A DNA stretch of 64,000 nt from Gentiana macrophylla (lineage: Eukaryota > Streptophyta > Magnoliopsida > Gentianales > Gentianaceae). Numbering within the stretch: position 1 is the first letter of the stretch; each line of letters opens with the position of its first letter. Positions 23,649 to 36,339 of the stretch are shown here, piece by piece. Both the position numbers and the translations under genes were made by a program. The stretch spans positions 192,333,620-192,397,619 of the forward strand of contig CM047805.1 in NCBI GenBank assembly GCA_026214975.1. The letters are read 5' to 3'. The notes below the pieces were generated by a model. That model was not told where the DNA came from and searched no databases. It worked only from the letters and a program-made list of their open reading frames with translations.

Positions 23649-25688
23649 CAGTGGGGTATCCCTTTGTACAGAAAATCATGGTTGGGAGAAAATTTGTGTC
23701 GGTTTCCTCCTGTAACTACATTTTGCATCCACCAACTTAGTGCATTTTGTCATGTCTGTCATCATCATGAAGGGGGTGGTGCTATTGTCCGAGTAAATGT
23801 GGCTAACTTGTGAGCAAATTGTTCCGGCATTAGCAGAAGCAGGGTGTTGTGCAATTTTGTTAAAACAAAAGCAATTTAGATTTAACACATTTGCTCCGGC
23901 AATAATGCTTGCCCTCGTTAAGCCAATGGTGACAATGATAGCCATGATTCTGGAGGCGGTCAACTTTGTGTTGGGACGAATTTGACCCTAGCTCCGTCGA
24001 CTTATCCATAGTTGTAAATACCTACCATTCGTCTTGGCTGTGATGATCAGTTCATGTAAACTTGCTTAGCCGAGATTACATTGAAATTTTCCAAACACAA
24101 AAATTGCACATCAGCAGTGTCTTATTCTAGTGTGTAGTGTCATCCATTCTCCCAAGTGCTCAGTCTCAATACAACTATATATTTTCTTTCTACATAATGC
24201 TCAGTGAAAAACACATAACAAAGTGTAATATATATGTTACAAAAAAGAATACTAATGTTGGAATTTAATGACGAAAGTAGACAACAAATGTATATGCACA
24301 TTTTTCCCACAATAACATCTGAAACTATACAGTGACACTGCCCTACAATTGTTCACAAGTTTGAATTATACCAACAATTTCTTCCCGACATTATAGACCT
24401 ACTTGCTCTATTATATGTACTCCAATTATTACGTTACATGGATTAAACCATAGAAACCAGAGCTACTTCATTTTGTTAGGGTTGCCGAAATCGTTCTTGC
24501 ATGACCAGTTTGGTATTTCCTTCGCCGGCCGGCATGTTGATATGCACCATGAAACTGAAGTGATTTATGTTTGATTTTGTTGCCATTTTTGCTGAAATTT
24601 AGGAGAGTAAACCTTGGCACTACACGTTGTTAATTACTAAGGGTAAAATTGGCACTAGTGTTTGTCAAATTGTCATTTTTAGTAATAAAATTGTGATGGT
24701 GTCCTAAACATCTTAAGCATGCGGCTTGGGACGGGTGTTTATGCCCCATTTACACTAAACATCTTAAGCATCAAACAAAATCACATCCATCGATTGGTTG
24801 GCATTTTATAAGTTTAAAAAAAAAAAATGATGATTTATTTTTGGCATCGTGGAAGGTTGAAATTTGACGTCATTTTTTCATTATGACTAGAAAAATATTT
24901 GATAAATTAGTAAATACAATATTAAAAACATCCATTCGAATCAAATTATGTGTCAATTCAAGTTGATACACATGGCATGGCGTCAAAAGAGAAAACATTG
25001 CCTACGTACCTTTCATAGTAAAGAATCATATTTGGCCGGAAAACAAAATATTCCAAAATAAGCATTGTATCTTAGGAGGTCATATCCTTTGCCGCGAAGG
25101 GGCTAATGAGCAGAGACAGAGCGGGATTTCAACGTAGGGTGGGTAATGAACTATATCGAGTTAACCGGATGAAATTTGGATTAAGAATATTTTACGGATC
25201 AAATTGAACTACATAGACATTTTAGTGTAATATTCTTTTGTCCGGATGGACTTAATTAGCCCCCCTGAAATCATACATGCCTCCGTCCTTGCTAATGAGG
25301 ATGATGTGATAGTGGGTGAAAAAGCAAAACGGCATCGTTTTACTTCACTTCAAATACAAAAATAAAAAAAATCGTTTTGGGTGTTTTACACTTGTAATGC
25401 AAGTGGAAAAGATCTTTTTGTTTGAGTTTAATTTGCTGTGGATCTTATCAATAAAGTTAAGTGTACAACATTTTCCTCAAAGTGTTTCTGCTGCCATATC
25501 TATAAAATTGGAATGATAATTAATTATTTGTTTTACGTGCATTGGAATATTTGGAAATCATGTGTGCTTGAATGTAGGGACCTGTACGTATGATGGAAAT
25601 GATGAAGAAGGCTGTGAGATAGAGGGATAATATTGAGCTTAAAATAATACTCGGTGGTAGATTAATAATTACAAAAAATAAAAAATCC
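23649..25688. other. 3' end of RINGv gene, then intergenic DNA
   Basis: The first 400-450 bases are likely the 3' untranslated region of the RINGv gene. The rest, to the OVATE-family start, shows no gene. A segment at about 25080-25290 (ending CATGCCTCCGTCCTTGC) has a repeat-like look but no ends could be identified. Confidence 0.4.
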
Positions 25689-26561
25689 ATGGATAACCGG
25701 CCACTTGTTATTCTTTGTTTCAAACGTGCCTCCCACAAAAACAAACACCATAAGCACTACTTAGGTCTCCAATCCATACTACTTAACCTCTCCCACGGCA
25801 CTCCAACCCAACCCATCACTATCAAAACAAAACAGCCAGTAGCCAGTACGTACGCTCCAGAAAAGAAAGAAATTTACCCAATGAAACTTAATTATGCACC
25901 TCCTCCAATCCCCTTGAGAAACAATAAGCTTCCTAATACATGGAAAAGACTCGTGAAATTTCTTAAATTCAGACTTCAAAAGCCTCTCTTTATAAGAGCA
26001 TTCATCCAATCTCGTGGTTCAAAGTACGAACCACCTGCATCTAGAAGCTGGACTCCAAGAAGAAGAAGAAGAAAGCGGGGGGTTGTTAGATTAATCTCGA
26101 AATTACAGTGCTTCAAATCAAGTACAAAAGACAAAGACAATGTAATGAATTTGAAGAGCTTTTCAGATGATGGAGGTGGAGGTGGAGGCAGCTACTCTAT
26201 TAAGGAGCCCTTTCCTTCACCACTTACCCCAGCTTATGTCAGGTTATTAAGTGCTGCAGCAGCTAATAAGAACAGTGATGAAGAAGAAATATTGTCTTGT
26301 GGTGATCAGAAGGAGCAGGAAGACCAATTGCAAGAAGAAGACATGAAGAAGATGATGATGGAAGAAGATGCAATAAAGAGCTTTGAGAAGTATATGTTTG
26401 AGATGGTTGTGGAAGATGGGACATTGACAAATCTTGAAGAGCTTCTATACTATTTGAATACTCTCAAATGCCCTGTTTTTGTTGCTCTTGTTTCCAGATT
26501 CTATGCTGAATTGTGCATGGATTTGTTTTCCATTGCCAACAACAACCAATTGCGATTGTAA
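25689..26561 (+). CDS. OFP17: OVATE-family protein, OFP17-like
   Basis: Intronless gene of 290 codons. The C-terminal 55 residues (about 228-283) have SFEKYMFEMVVEDGTL, LEELLYYL, then CPVFVALVSRFYAELCMDLF, the degenerate OVATE domain that I associate with the OFP17 subgroup. OVATE proteins are nuclear transcriptional repressors that bind TALE homeodomain proteins and affect organ shape. The middle carries a basic patch (TPRRRRRKRG, about 118-127), a Gly run and an acidic Glu/Gln stretch before the domain. The reading opens at ATG 25689; a second in-frame ATG at 25881 (MKLNYAPPPIPL) better matches the usual shorter size and may be the true start. Flanked downstream by a copia element only 260 bases past the stop. 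Confidence 0.75.
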   Translation: MDNRPLVILCFKRASHKNKHHKHYLGLQSILLNLSHGTPTQPITIKTKQPVASTYAPEKKEIYPMKLNYAPPPIPLRNNKLPNTWKRLVKFLKFRLQKPLFIRAFIQSRGSKYEPPASRSWTPRRRRRKRGVVRLISKLQCFKSSTKDKDNVMNLKSFSDDGGGGGGSYSIKEPFPSPLTPAYVRLLSAAAANKNSDEEEILSCGDQKEQEDQLQEEDMKKMMMEEDAIKSFEKYMFEMVVEDGTLTNLEELLYYLNTLKCPVFVALVSRFYAELCMDLFSIANNNQLRL

Positions 26562-26822
26562 TTATGTCCGTCCGTCTTAATTGGCCGGATATATATGCAT
26601 GCTGTATAACTCACTCCCTTTGTTTGTGAGATTTGTTTGTGAGATAGTCTATGTACCTACCTGAATCAATCTGAATCAAACAGTTTTATTTCAAGTTGAA
26701 ATTGTGTGCATGGTGGTCTGACAACCGTACGTGTATGAAAGTATCATTGTTCTAGATTTTTTATTCCGCTGATAGAAATATAATACATACAAGCTTTCTT
26801 ATATATATGAGCATATATAGAT

Positions 26823-27031
26823 TGAAATAGAATTTCCTATATGGATAGAATAGTTTTTCCTAGATACAATGATGGCTCACACATCTTCATATAGTGTTTA
26901 CTACACATAGTAGTTACACACACTAAACCAAGTGGCTAATACTAGCTTGTGACAAGTGTCACTTTTGTGGATAAGATAAATCTATCTAGTAGATATGATA
27001 AGATATAGTAACATAGATCTATTTTTTAACA
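26823..27031 (-). repeat. Copia 2, 3' LTR (209 bp)
   Basis: Begins TGAAATAGAATTTCC and ends CTATTTTTTAACA. Lies 261 bases after the OFP17-like stop codon, so its promoter strand runs antisense to that gene. Confidence 0.9.
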
Positions 27032-30000
27032 TTCCCCCTCAAACTAAAGGTGGGAACAAATTCAACATTTAGTTTGCGTCTGAAAATTTCCAACTGAGGG
27101 CCTGGTAGGGCATTAGTGAGGGCATCAGCTATCTGCATTGAAGATGGCACAAATTGCACAGACACTTGCTTGTTGATCACTTGATTCCTCACATAGTGTA
27201 CATCTACCTCTATATGCTTTGTCCTAGCATGATAGACAGGGTTGTGAGCCAAGTAAATAGCACTTAGATTGTCAGACCAAGCTCACTGGGCTGTTGTGAA
27301 AGAAATCCCCATTTTTACGGCGTGTTTGTTTAATCCAGAATAATTCAGAGGACAGATTAGCCAGTGACCTGTATTCAGATTCAGCTGAGAATCTGGAAAC
27401 AACACTTTGTTTCTTAGAACTCCAAGAAACCAAAGACCCACCAATAAAAACACAATAGCCTGCAAAAGATTTTCTATTAGCAGGATAACAAGCCCAATCG
27501 GCATCACAAAATCCAATTAGTTGTAAAGATCCACCAGCTTTAAACATCAAACCATAGGGCATAGTTCCTTTAACATATCTGAGAAGTTTCTTCAAGGCAT
27601 ACCAATGGACTTGAGTTGGTTTTTGCATAAAGTGACTGAGATAATTTACAGAATATGCAATATTTGGTCTAGTGCAAGTCAGATATTGTAAGCCTCCAAT
27701 TGCACTCATGTACACACTTGGAGAATTCATGAGCTCACCTTGATCTGGTAGAAGATGTTCACCAGGCACCATTGGTACAGTACAGGGCTTGAGATGATCC
27801 AGTTGTAACCTCTTCAAGAGCTGTGATGCATAGTGACCTTGAGTCAGATATAGACCATCAGCATTCCTATGTGCTTCCATGCCTAGAAAGTGTGTAATGG
27901 AGCCAAAGATCTTTGAGAGAGATTTTGAGTGGAGCAGTTGCACAAATTTCTGGATCAAATCTTGTGAATCACCTGTAACCAAGACGTCATCCACATAAAC
28001 AAGTACATAAAGTAAATTAGTGCCAGTGTTTAATATAAATAGGGATGAATTTGAGGCTGACTGATGAAACCCCCAACTTAGCATCTGTAGTTTCAAAGCT
28101 CCAAACCAAGCCATAGGAACTTGTTTGAGACCATATAAGGCTTTCTTGAGTTTGCATACATAATGAGGCTTTTGTGTATCAACAAAGCCTTCTGGTTGAA
28201 CCATGTAAACATCTTCCATTAGAGCTCCATTGAGGAAGACATTATCAATATCTACTTGATGAATATGCCAGTTTTTGCTAACTGCTAGAGCCAGAACAAC
28301 CCTGATAGTGGATGCCTTTGCTACAGAGCTGAAAGTTTCTGTAAAATCAACACCATAATTCTGATGGAAACCCTTGGCCACCAATCTAGCTTTATGTCTA
28401 AGTATGGTTCCATCAGGCTTCAGTTTAAGCTTAAAAATCCACCTACATCCAACTGGATTCTGACCTGTGCTAGGTGGTACAAGTATCCAGGTGTCATTCT
28501 TTTGCAAAGCATCATACTCAACAACCATTGCATTCTTCCACTCAACACAAGCCAATGCTTCTGAGACCTTAGTAGGTTCAGAAAGATGAGAAGGAAGGGT
28601 AGTGGACTTAAGTTGTGCAGAACAAGTTTTAGGTTTGTATATGCCACTTTTGGATCGAGTTTTCATAGGATGTCCATGGTTAGGTTGTGGATTAGGTGGA
28701 GAAGATGACACCTGTGTGAACTTGTAGAATCAGAACTGGATTCAGGGGAAATTGTGGACTCTTGTTGATCATGTGTGGCTAATGGAGAAAAAGAATTATG
28801 TGTAGGTGTGGTGTTAAAGGAGCAGTGGGTGAGACACAGGGTGTAGTATAAACAATGTGAGAAGGTGGTGTATGTACCTCTGGAGATGAAACAGCAACAT
28901 GAACACTTTGCTCCATAGATATATGCACAGATGCATCTTGTACGGATTGAGATTTAGGAATAATTGCAGAAAACCAGGAGGAAACATCAGGTAGAACTTC
29001 TTCATGATGTCCTTGAGTGAAACCTTCCTTAAAGGGAAACTCGGATTCATTGAAGACAACATTTTTTGTGATAAAGATTCTTCCTATACTATCAAGACAC
29101 TTGTAACCTTTATGGAGAGGACTAATACCTAGGTAGGTACATTTACTTGTATGAAATCTGAACTTAGGATGGAGAAAAGGTCTAAAGTGTGGAAAGCAAG
29201 CACATCCAAAAACTTTAAAGAACTTATAATCAGGTGACTTATTAAACAGAGTTTCATAGGGTGATTTGTTTTGTAAAACAGGTGTAGGCAAGACATTTAT
29301 GACAGCAACAACCTTCACAAAGCTATCCCACCAAAAACTAAGTGGAAGAGATGCTTGAGCAAGCATGGTTAGACCTAGTTCCACTATATGTCTGTGCTTT
29401 CTTTCAGCTCTTCCATTTTGTTGATGGATGTGAGGACAGGGGTGCCTAAACTGAATTCCTTGTTGAGTGAGATAAGATTCTAGTGGTCTGTATTCCCCCC
29501 AATCTGATTGAAAACATTTAATTTTGGTAGAAAACTGGTTTTCAACAAGAGTTTTAAACTGAACAAAAGCAGAGAAGACATCAGATTTATCTTTTAGAAG
29601 GAAAATCCATGGGTATCTGACCAATCATCAATAAAATGCATATAATACATGAAGCCAGAACTGGATTTAATAGGGGATGGCCCCCAAACATCAGAATAGA
29701 CCAAATCAAGAACATTTTGAGCATGAAAATCAGACAAGGGATAGGATAGGGCATGGCCCTTACCAAATTGGCAAGCATCACAGAAATGTAGACTTTCATT
29801 AAGATCAACATTACAATATTTCAAAATATGCCCTAAAACTTGTTTGAAAGGATGACCTAGTCTCCTGTGCCAAACATTTGGATCTTTGTTAACATTGATA
29901 GAACTTAGATGAGCAGTACAGGACTCTAAGACACACTCACTAGTACTAGACATCATCGGATTATTGGATTGAAGAGAGGAGCTGACATGCTTGGAGTGAA

Positions 30001-32164
30001 GGGAGGTCTGAATGAAGGATGGAGCCTCAATCTGATACAAGCCCTCACTGAGGATTCCTGTGAGCAGCAGTGTCCCTGTTTTCTTGTCATTTACATAACA
30101 GGAGTCAGGAGTGAAAACAACATTAACAGGATTATCAGCAAGAAGTTTAGAAAGACTAAGTAGATTCTTAGTAATTAAAGGAACATGTAGTAAATCTTTA
30201 AGCAGAAGTGTAGTGTGTGGATGATTTGTAGGGAAAAAGGTATGGCCTATGATGTGATCCGTGATCGAATCAGATCCGAAATTGCCCAAGGACTTGACTG
30301 ATGGCACCAATACGACGAGCACCGCGACCCTTAGCTAACCCGTAACTAAGAACCTTGGTATATATGACCTCAACCCTTAGATAACCCGTATCCAAGAACC
30401 TTGGTATACGAACGCCACAAGGTCTGCTCAGAACCTTGATAAGTTCCGTTTGGATTCAACCAAACAACGGCGTTGGAATCCACCAAACACCAACGTGAGA
30501 AAACTCACCAAAGCTTATAGCTTCAAATAAAATATATATATATCAAAATTTGTCTCTTGATTACAATGACTCTTAATGTCTTTATATAGGCTACAGACTC
30601 CAAGACTAATTGCTAATTTAGCAATGTGGGACAAAATAACTATAAATAAAAACAATAACAAAAATAAAATACTATCTAACCAATGTGGGATAATAAAAGT
30701 TAACTAAAAATAAATAAAAGACTCCAAATAAATTTGACAAGTTTCTTCTCGATGGGAATCACATCAGCCTATGTGAAGTATAGGACACTGCTCACCATTC
30801 CCAACTGCTAAGGATTCTGAACCATTGTAGCCTACACCAAGATGGAGATTGTTCAAGTCTGAGGTCAGATGTTTGGAGGCTCCACTGTCTGCATACCATG
30901 CTGGATCATTCACTGATTGAGAGGTAGCAACATAAGCAGACACTTGCTTGGGATTACCACTGCTGTTGTTGTTATTAGGAGGCACAAAATCCTCCTCAAA
31001 TCTATGCCAACAAGGAGTGACAATATGGCCATTTTTGCCACATAGTTGACAAACCATTTTATTTCCAGAATAGCCTCTTCCACCACTGTTATTGTTGCTC
31101 CTTCCTCTACCTCCTCTAGAATTTCCTCTACCTCTACCAGTATTGTAGTTGGAATTAGGTTTCCTGCCATTTGGTCGAGGGCCATGTGCCAAATTTGCTG
31201 ATGGATTAACAATACCAGTGCCAAAACCAGCTCCAGAAGTAGGATTAATCTAGCAATCAGCCTCTCATGGATCATCAGTTGGGATTGAACATCTTGCCAA
31301 CTAAGAGAGCCTACCCTGGAAGTAATATTAACTATAGTAGACTCATACTCATGATCCAATCCACCCAGAGTGGCCAATATGAGCTCAGACTTTGAAATGG
31401 GGTACCCAGCTGCAGTCAGACTATCAGAGTAAGACTTTATTTGAGCCAAATAATCCGACATAGACTTAGAACCTTTGAAAGCCTTGGCTAATGCATCTTT
31501 ATAAGCAGTAGCACAACCTACAACCTCATATAGTGCTTGTTCAGTCATAGAACTAAGTAACCAACCCATTAACATATTATCCTTAGTCAGCCATTCATCT
31601 GTCACAGATGATCCAGAGGCAGTAGGAAACAACAATCGTGATGGAGATTCAGAAACATTAGGCATAGGATTAAGAAGATGATCCTCTAGCTTATGGCCAC
31701 GGATGATAGGCAAAATGGTGTAACGCCAAAGCAAATAATTAGTCCGATCCAACTTCACACTACAGATCTGATTAAGATTTCCAGAGAAGGGTGGACTAAG
31801 AACGGAATTAGAAGAGTGAGGACTTACAGAACCCAGAAATGGTGGTGCTGAGCCTAGAAATGGTGGATGTGGAAGACTTGATCGAAAACCAGCATGATTT
31901 GGGGAGAATCCAGGTTTTTAGACTTGCAGACTCTAGTCTTCCAAGATGCATGCCGGAGTAGGGAGGCAGAGAAATGATATTAGACGAAGAGAGGCCAGTT
32001 ACTGGTATGCCTGTAACAACTCCGTCCGGCCAGGTTGTTGCCATAGACGCAAAACTACCACCAGAAGTAAGTGGCCCGGTTGTTGAGCTGGTTCCAGCTC
32101 CAGGATCAACGCCGGTGTGCTGAGCGGAACCACCACTTGTAGGTGGTTGCTTGGAGGTGGCCAT
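27019..32164 (-). pseudogene. Copia 2 gag-pol polyprotein, interrupted
   Basis: Opens at ATG 32164 (MATSKQPPTSGG). Gag (31758-31250, KLDRTNYLLWRY), zinc knuckle CQLCGKNGHIVTPC (about 31010-31050), and an intact protease motif (WYADSGASKHLTS, about 30880) are followed by a solo LTR that splits the frame at 30250-30766. Then come pre-integrase/integrase (30250-28779, WHRRLGHPFKQV, SDVWGPSP, and HQQNGRAERKHRH), reverse transcriptase with YVDD at 27986-27997 in a 479-codon frame (28711-27272), and the end of RNase H (27252-27019). Frame breaks lie near 31790, 31245, 29610, 28740 and 27265. Better preserved than copia 1. Confidence 0.9.
30250..30766 (-). mobile_element. Solo LTR nested in copia 2
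   Basis: 517 bp block with ends TGATGTGATCC and GGAATCACATCA and exact 5 bp target duplications GCCTA (30245-30249, 30767-30771). It splits the copia 2 reading frame between ...QCPILHIG and HTFFPTNHP. On the minus strand it contains a TATA box (GCCTATATAAAGAC) and TCCCACATTG motifs common in plant LTRs. No internal domain or second LTR, so it is a recombined solo LTR of another family. Confidence 0.88.
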
Positions 32165-32196
32165 GAACGCCGAACCTCAAGCTCCGATACCAAGAT

Positions 32197-32408
32197 TGAA
32201 ATAACAGAATTTCATATATGGATAGAATAGTTTTTCCTAGATACAATGATGGCTCACACATCTTCATATAGTGTTTACTACACATAGTAGTTACACACAC
32301 TAAACCAAGTGGCTGATACTAGCTTGTGACAAGTGTCACTTTTGTGGATAAGATAAATCTATCTAGTAGATATGATAAGATATAGTAACATAGATCTATT
32401 TCTTAACA
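32197..32408 (-). repeat. Copia 2, 5' LTR (212 bp)
   Basis: Begins TGAAATAACAGAATTTC and ends CTATTTCTTAACA; followed in element orientation by the initiator-Met-type primer site at about 32180-32192. Confidence 0.9.
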
Positions 32409-33122
32409 TATATAAACCGAAAGAGATAAGTAAAATATAAAATATGAAACTAGCACTGATGAGTCATGAAAACCGAGCCCACAACTGGAAAAGTTATGTT
32501 CGGCCGGTGCATGCCCTAGTAAAGCTATTCTTATTCTTAGAGGACACACCTAGCTACCTACTCATGACCCCAGAAATAAAGGCAATGAATGTGTGTTATC
32601 TTAAGAAGCCGCATACCATAGACAAAACCGGCCGGTCTTTTCAGTGCAAGTTATATATTAATTACCGATTCTTTTTTTGAAATCTAATCCATCTTTAAGC
32701 CGTACCGAATCATATTATAGAGCCTATAACAACCAATAGATCATACGAAATTAATTAATGATCAATATTTTAAAAGTATTTTATATTTCGTGTGTGTTGT
32801 GAGTATTTTATTATGATCTTAGTCATAGGTTTATTGTACGATACGATACGAGACCTTAATTAATTAATTATATGCGGCTTTGAGAATATCCATATTTACA
32901 TTATATTATACAAATAAAGACAGCCTTTCATTATCTGTACTAAGTATATATTGGAGTTCCCAGGTTAATTAGTAGCAATTCATTAATTCTTCTAGATTGC
33001 TATAGGGTTTCAAAAAACATTATAAAAAAAAAAATATCTATCTTTGATTATCTATCATTCGATTTCTCTCCAAGTTAAATCAAATTAGCTAGGAAAAGAA
33101 GAAATTTAAAATAAAAAAAAAA
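32409..33122 (+). promoter_or_regulatory. Upstream region of the NAC gene
   Basis: 714 AT-rich bases between copia 2 and the NAC start codon. Contains TTAATTAATTAATTA near 32857 and a run of A just before the ATG. No gene. Any TATA box is ambiguous in such AT-rich sequence; the copia insertion may have replaced distal promoter. Confidence 0.35.
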
Positions 33123-34535
33123 ATGGAGAAGAAAACAGAGATTGATCAAGTAGAAATACTTCCAGCAGGATTCAGGTTCCATCCGACGGACGAGGAACTG
33201 ATAGTAGAATACTTGATGAAGAAGGTATCAAAGTCACCAACATTGGCGGCTTCTAATATTGTTACTGATGTTGAGCTTTACAACTACAACCCCTGGGATC
33301 TACCAAGTACCCTACCTCCTACTTTCTCTCTTAAATAGAATGCAAATATATGTTGATACATTTAGCTAGTTTTAATTATAGAAGAGAAGAAATGAAACCG
33401 GCCTATCTATGTATATATATATATATATGTTGAATTCATGTTTTTGTGGGGATGGATTCATGCAGAGAAAAGTATGTTTGGAGGAGATGAAGAATGGTAT
33501 TATTTTACACCAAGGAATAGGAAGTATCCAAAGGGGATAAGGCCAAATCGGATGGCGGCATCAGGATATTGGAAGGCAGCTGGGATTGACAAGCCAATAT
33601 TTCTGAGTTCATCATGTTGTGCTGCAGGAGCATCATCAGATTCAGATGAAAATGTAGGAGGAGTAATAGGGGTGAAGAAATCACTGGTTTTCTACACAGG
33701 AAGACCTCCTAAAGGGAACAAGACTGATTGGTCCATGCAAGAATACAGACTCCACACCACCTGGCCACCTCGTAAACCACAACGACGTGATGAATCAATG
33801 AGGGTACGTCCGTCCGTCCGTCCGTTGTTGTGGCATTAATTTATTTGTGTTAAAATAAAACGGTTCAATGAAATTCTATTTCTATCCTGAGCCTGAGGAT
33901 GTGAATGGTAGTCCATTAATCTAATTCGCGACTATATATATATCTCATTGGAATCAATAGCAACATAAATGAGACGTGCACAACAAAGTGTCTGAATTAA
34001 TTACTATTTCTTTTGAACAAAAAGTTATATATTATCATACATTTCTGTGCAGTTGGATGATTGGGTGCTATGCCGGGTTTGGCAGAAAAGTGGTCCTCCA
34101 CCAATTACAAAACGGGAACCTCATCTTCATCACATCTTTCCTAATCAGATAAACAACAAAGAGTTTTATGCTGAAGAAGAAGCCGCCGCCGCCCCAAAAT
34201 ATGGGCAAACACTTGGTAATAATCATAATGAAACTTCAAATCTACCAGCAGTAGGCCTAATAATTAGTAATCCAGATATTACGGATAGTCAAGCTTTCTT
34301 CAAAAAGTACCCCCCATTCCAGCAGCTTCCATGTCCCTTCTTTGGTCCTCCGCCTCCTCAAGAACAAGGCTGCGGCGGCGGCGGCAGCGACGACAACAAC
34401 AACAACAACAAGTGTACTACTACTCCATCATCATCATCATCATCAGCAGCAGTTTGTCAAGGCAATAATATTCTCGATTATTATTCACGAAATCAAGTGG
34501 AAAATATGAGAAAGAGATCGAAAACTACCTTTTGA
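33123..34535 (+). CDS. NAC-domain transcription factor
   Basis: Three exons (33123-33306, 33466-33803, 34053-34535), 1005 nt, 334 residues; phases 1 and 0 match and the intron positions are those usual for NAC genes. Subdomain A is [19 protein letters not shown] (about 13-31), C is [16 protein letters not shown] with SGYWKAAG, D ends [11 protein letters not shown], and E is [13 protein letters not shown] (175-187). An insertion of about 18 residues rich in Ser/Ala/Cys ([15 protein letters not shown]) sits between DKPI and VKKSLVFY, longer than in typical NACs. The variable C-terminal region has poly-Ala, Gly, Asn and Ser runs encoded by triplet repeats, typical of an activation domain. NAC proteins are plant-specific nuclear factors binding CGT[GA]-core DNA as dimers. 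Subgroup not assigned. Confidence 0.93.
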
Positions 34536-35297
34536 AATAATAATGGAAAATGGTATTGGGAATGATGATTGTATTTTCGGCAACCCGTCCAAATAAACAA
34601 GAAATCGAGTGAGAAGCTAGGAAGCAATGCAGCTGTACAAGTACTGAACGAAACAAACCCTAATGTTAATAACAATGGGATAATGGCTTCTTCTTGTTAC
34701 AGCGTAAAGGACCCACCCAGATTGACAACAACCAATGTTAATACTAGTTATTACAATGATGGGCAAACGGAGCACATCATCCAAGTAGCAATAATTTTAG
34801 GGCTGGCTGTCCGACCATTCAACTAGTACAAGTTTTGGCTCCCTCTGCAATTTCTACTCTACTTTTAATGTACTCGGTTTTGAATTTGTTTCAACAAGTT
34901 TCTAAACAACCGTATTAGAATCCATTCTCACTGTTTGTTATGATTTTCATTCAATCATATCAGTGTTAAAGGAGGAGCCCAAAATCCAGTTTTATCAAAA
35001 GGCCGTGGATGAAACAAAACAAACAAACAAACAAAAGGTGCAAATTTGATTTTTCTCCTTTGCTAACAAATACACTCTACTGCAGCCCCAGGAAATCAGA
35101 TCCAACAGATTGTTCTCAGCTTCTTTTACATTACTGAGATATACCTGCAAAATTCGTATCACATATTGCCCTGCAAGTTTAATACACATTGTTGAATAAT
35201 AACAGTCAGCTAAGTGAAGTAAACAACTTGTCATCTTCAACATATAATAAATATAAATATAAAAAAAATCAAAACATCTTGTTATCTATTATGACGA
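34536..35297. other. 3' regions of NAC and valyl-tRNA synthetase genes
   Basis: Convergent gene ends 762 bases apart. Just after the NAC stop, an 85-codon frame (34569-34826) contains NPNVNNNGIMASSCYS and could be an old C-terminal extension now out of frame, or 3' untranslated sequence. The right part is the minus-strand 3' untranslated region of the synthetase. Confidence 0.4.
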
Positions 35298-36307
35298 CTA
35301 TTGCCCATCAGCTGCTATTTCTCGTTCCAAGTGTTGTATTGCTTCGACAAAAGCAACATGCTCCCGACCCAGGGTGGCAAGCTTCGCTTCATTTTCTTCA
35401 CGTATAGTCGCAGGTACTTTCTCCTTGTATCCTGTAGCTTTCTTCATTTTCTCCAAACTGTCTTGTTGCCTGCCCACCAAAACTCTATTCCATCAGTATC
35501 TAATTTGGCAGAGAATCGTATTAATGAATAAAACAAAAGGGGGGTGTGTCAGATCAAAGTATGCAATAGCCATTTCTGAACAACCCTCAGGGCACCACTT
35601 CTGCCCTGAACTAAATAAGGTCCTACGAAAAAGAGGAAAGCAGAAATTCTTCCCTTCATGGAAAATCACATATGACAAACATTGACCTTTCCAAGGGGGG
35701 ATGAACACGCATTAGTAATGGCATATCTAAATATTCATAACAAACTTTGCTATGAAAATTAGCTTTTTTTGGGCTGCAATTGGACCTTGATGGTAGATTA
35801 AGAATGAGTACGCGCATCCGTGCATTGGGCTGCCTATTACTAAAAGATCATTAGTTACTCCTCATAAGAATAAGAAGCTGTCCTGATTGGTTCCAAAATA
35901 TAGGCAATTGCTCCCATGAGGAACTAGAGGAAATAATCTAAATAATCTTAAGGCCTGAAAATAATATTAGAGATGTGTGATTGTGACAGAGTCCAGGCCT
36001 ATTTTAATAAACAAACTCAATAACATCTTAAAACGAAAATATAAGAATTCTCACTTTTGAACCTCCTCCAACCTCTTTTTGAGGTTTTCAAGCACAGTTT
36101 CAGCAAAATGATTCCCTCGGTTTTTGACATAGACGGATACAGCTTCATTTACAACATCTACCACATATCCAGCTGGAGATGGATCATTCTCTCTTAGAAC
36201 CTGTATGATATATTATTCATGTGATGAGCATTAGGGATTACAAAAAGGAGAAAACAAAACTAGGTTAACAGGATCAAGAAGACAAAGGAGACTAGGAATA
36301 CAGACAA

Positions 36308-36339
<32 letters not shown>

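Larger units (their letters stand above)
26823..32408 (-). mobile_element. Ty1/copia LTR retrotransposon between OFP and NAC genes
   Basis: 5586 bp including a nested 517 bp insertion. LTRs run 26823-27031 and 32197-32408, start TGAAAT, end TTAACA and are about 97% identical by eye. The primer site follows the right LTR after four bases (minus strand TGGTATCGGAGCTTG); a purine tract (TTTGAGGGGGAATG) abuts the left LTR. Flanks are TAGAT and TATAT, an imperfect target duplication. Internal order is gag, zinc knuckle, protease, integrase, reverse transcriptase, RNase H, as in copia. LTR sequences show no likeness to copia 1, so this is a separate family. Confidence 0.93.

Noticed and set aside
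23797..23985. 62-codon hydrophobic frame after the RINGv stop
   Set aside because: Lies in the probable 3' untranslated region, with no splice link to the gene.
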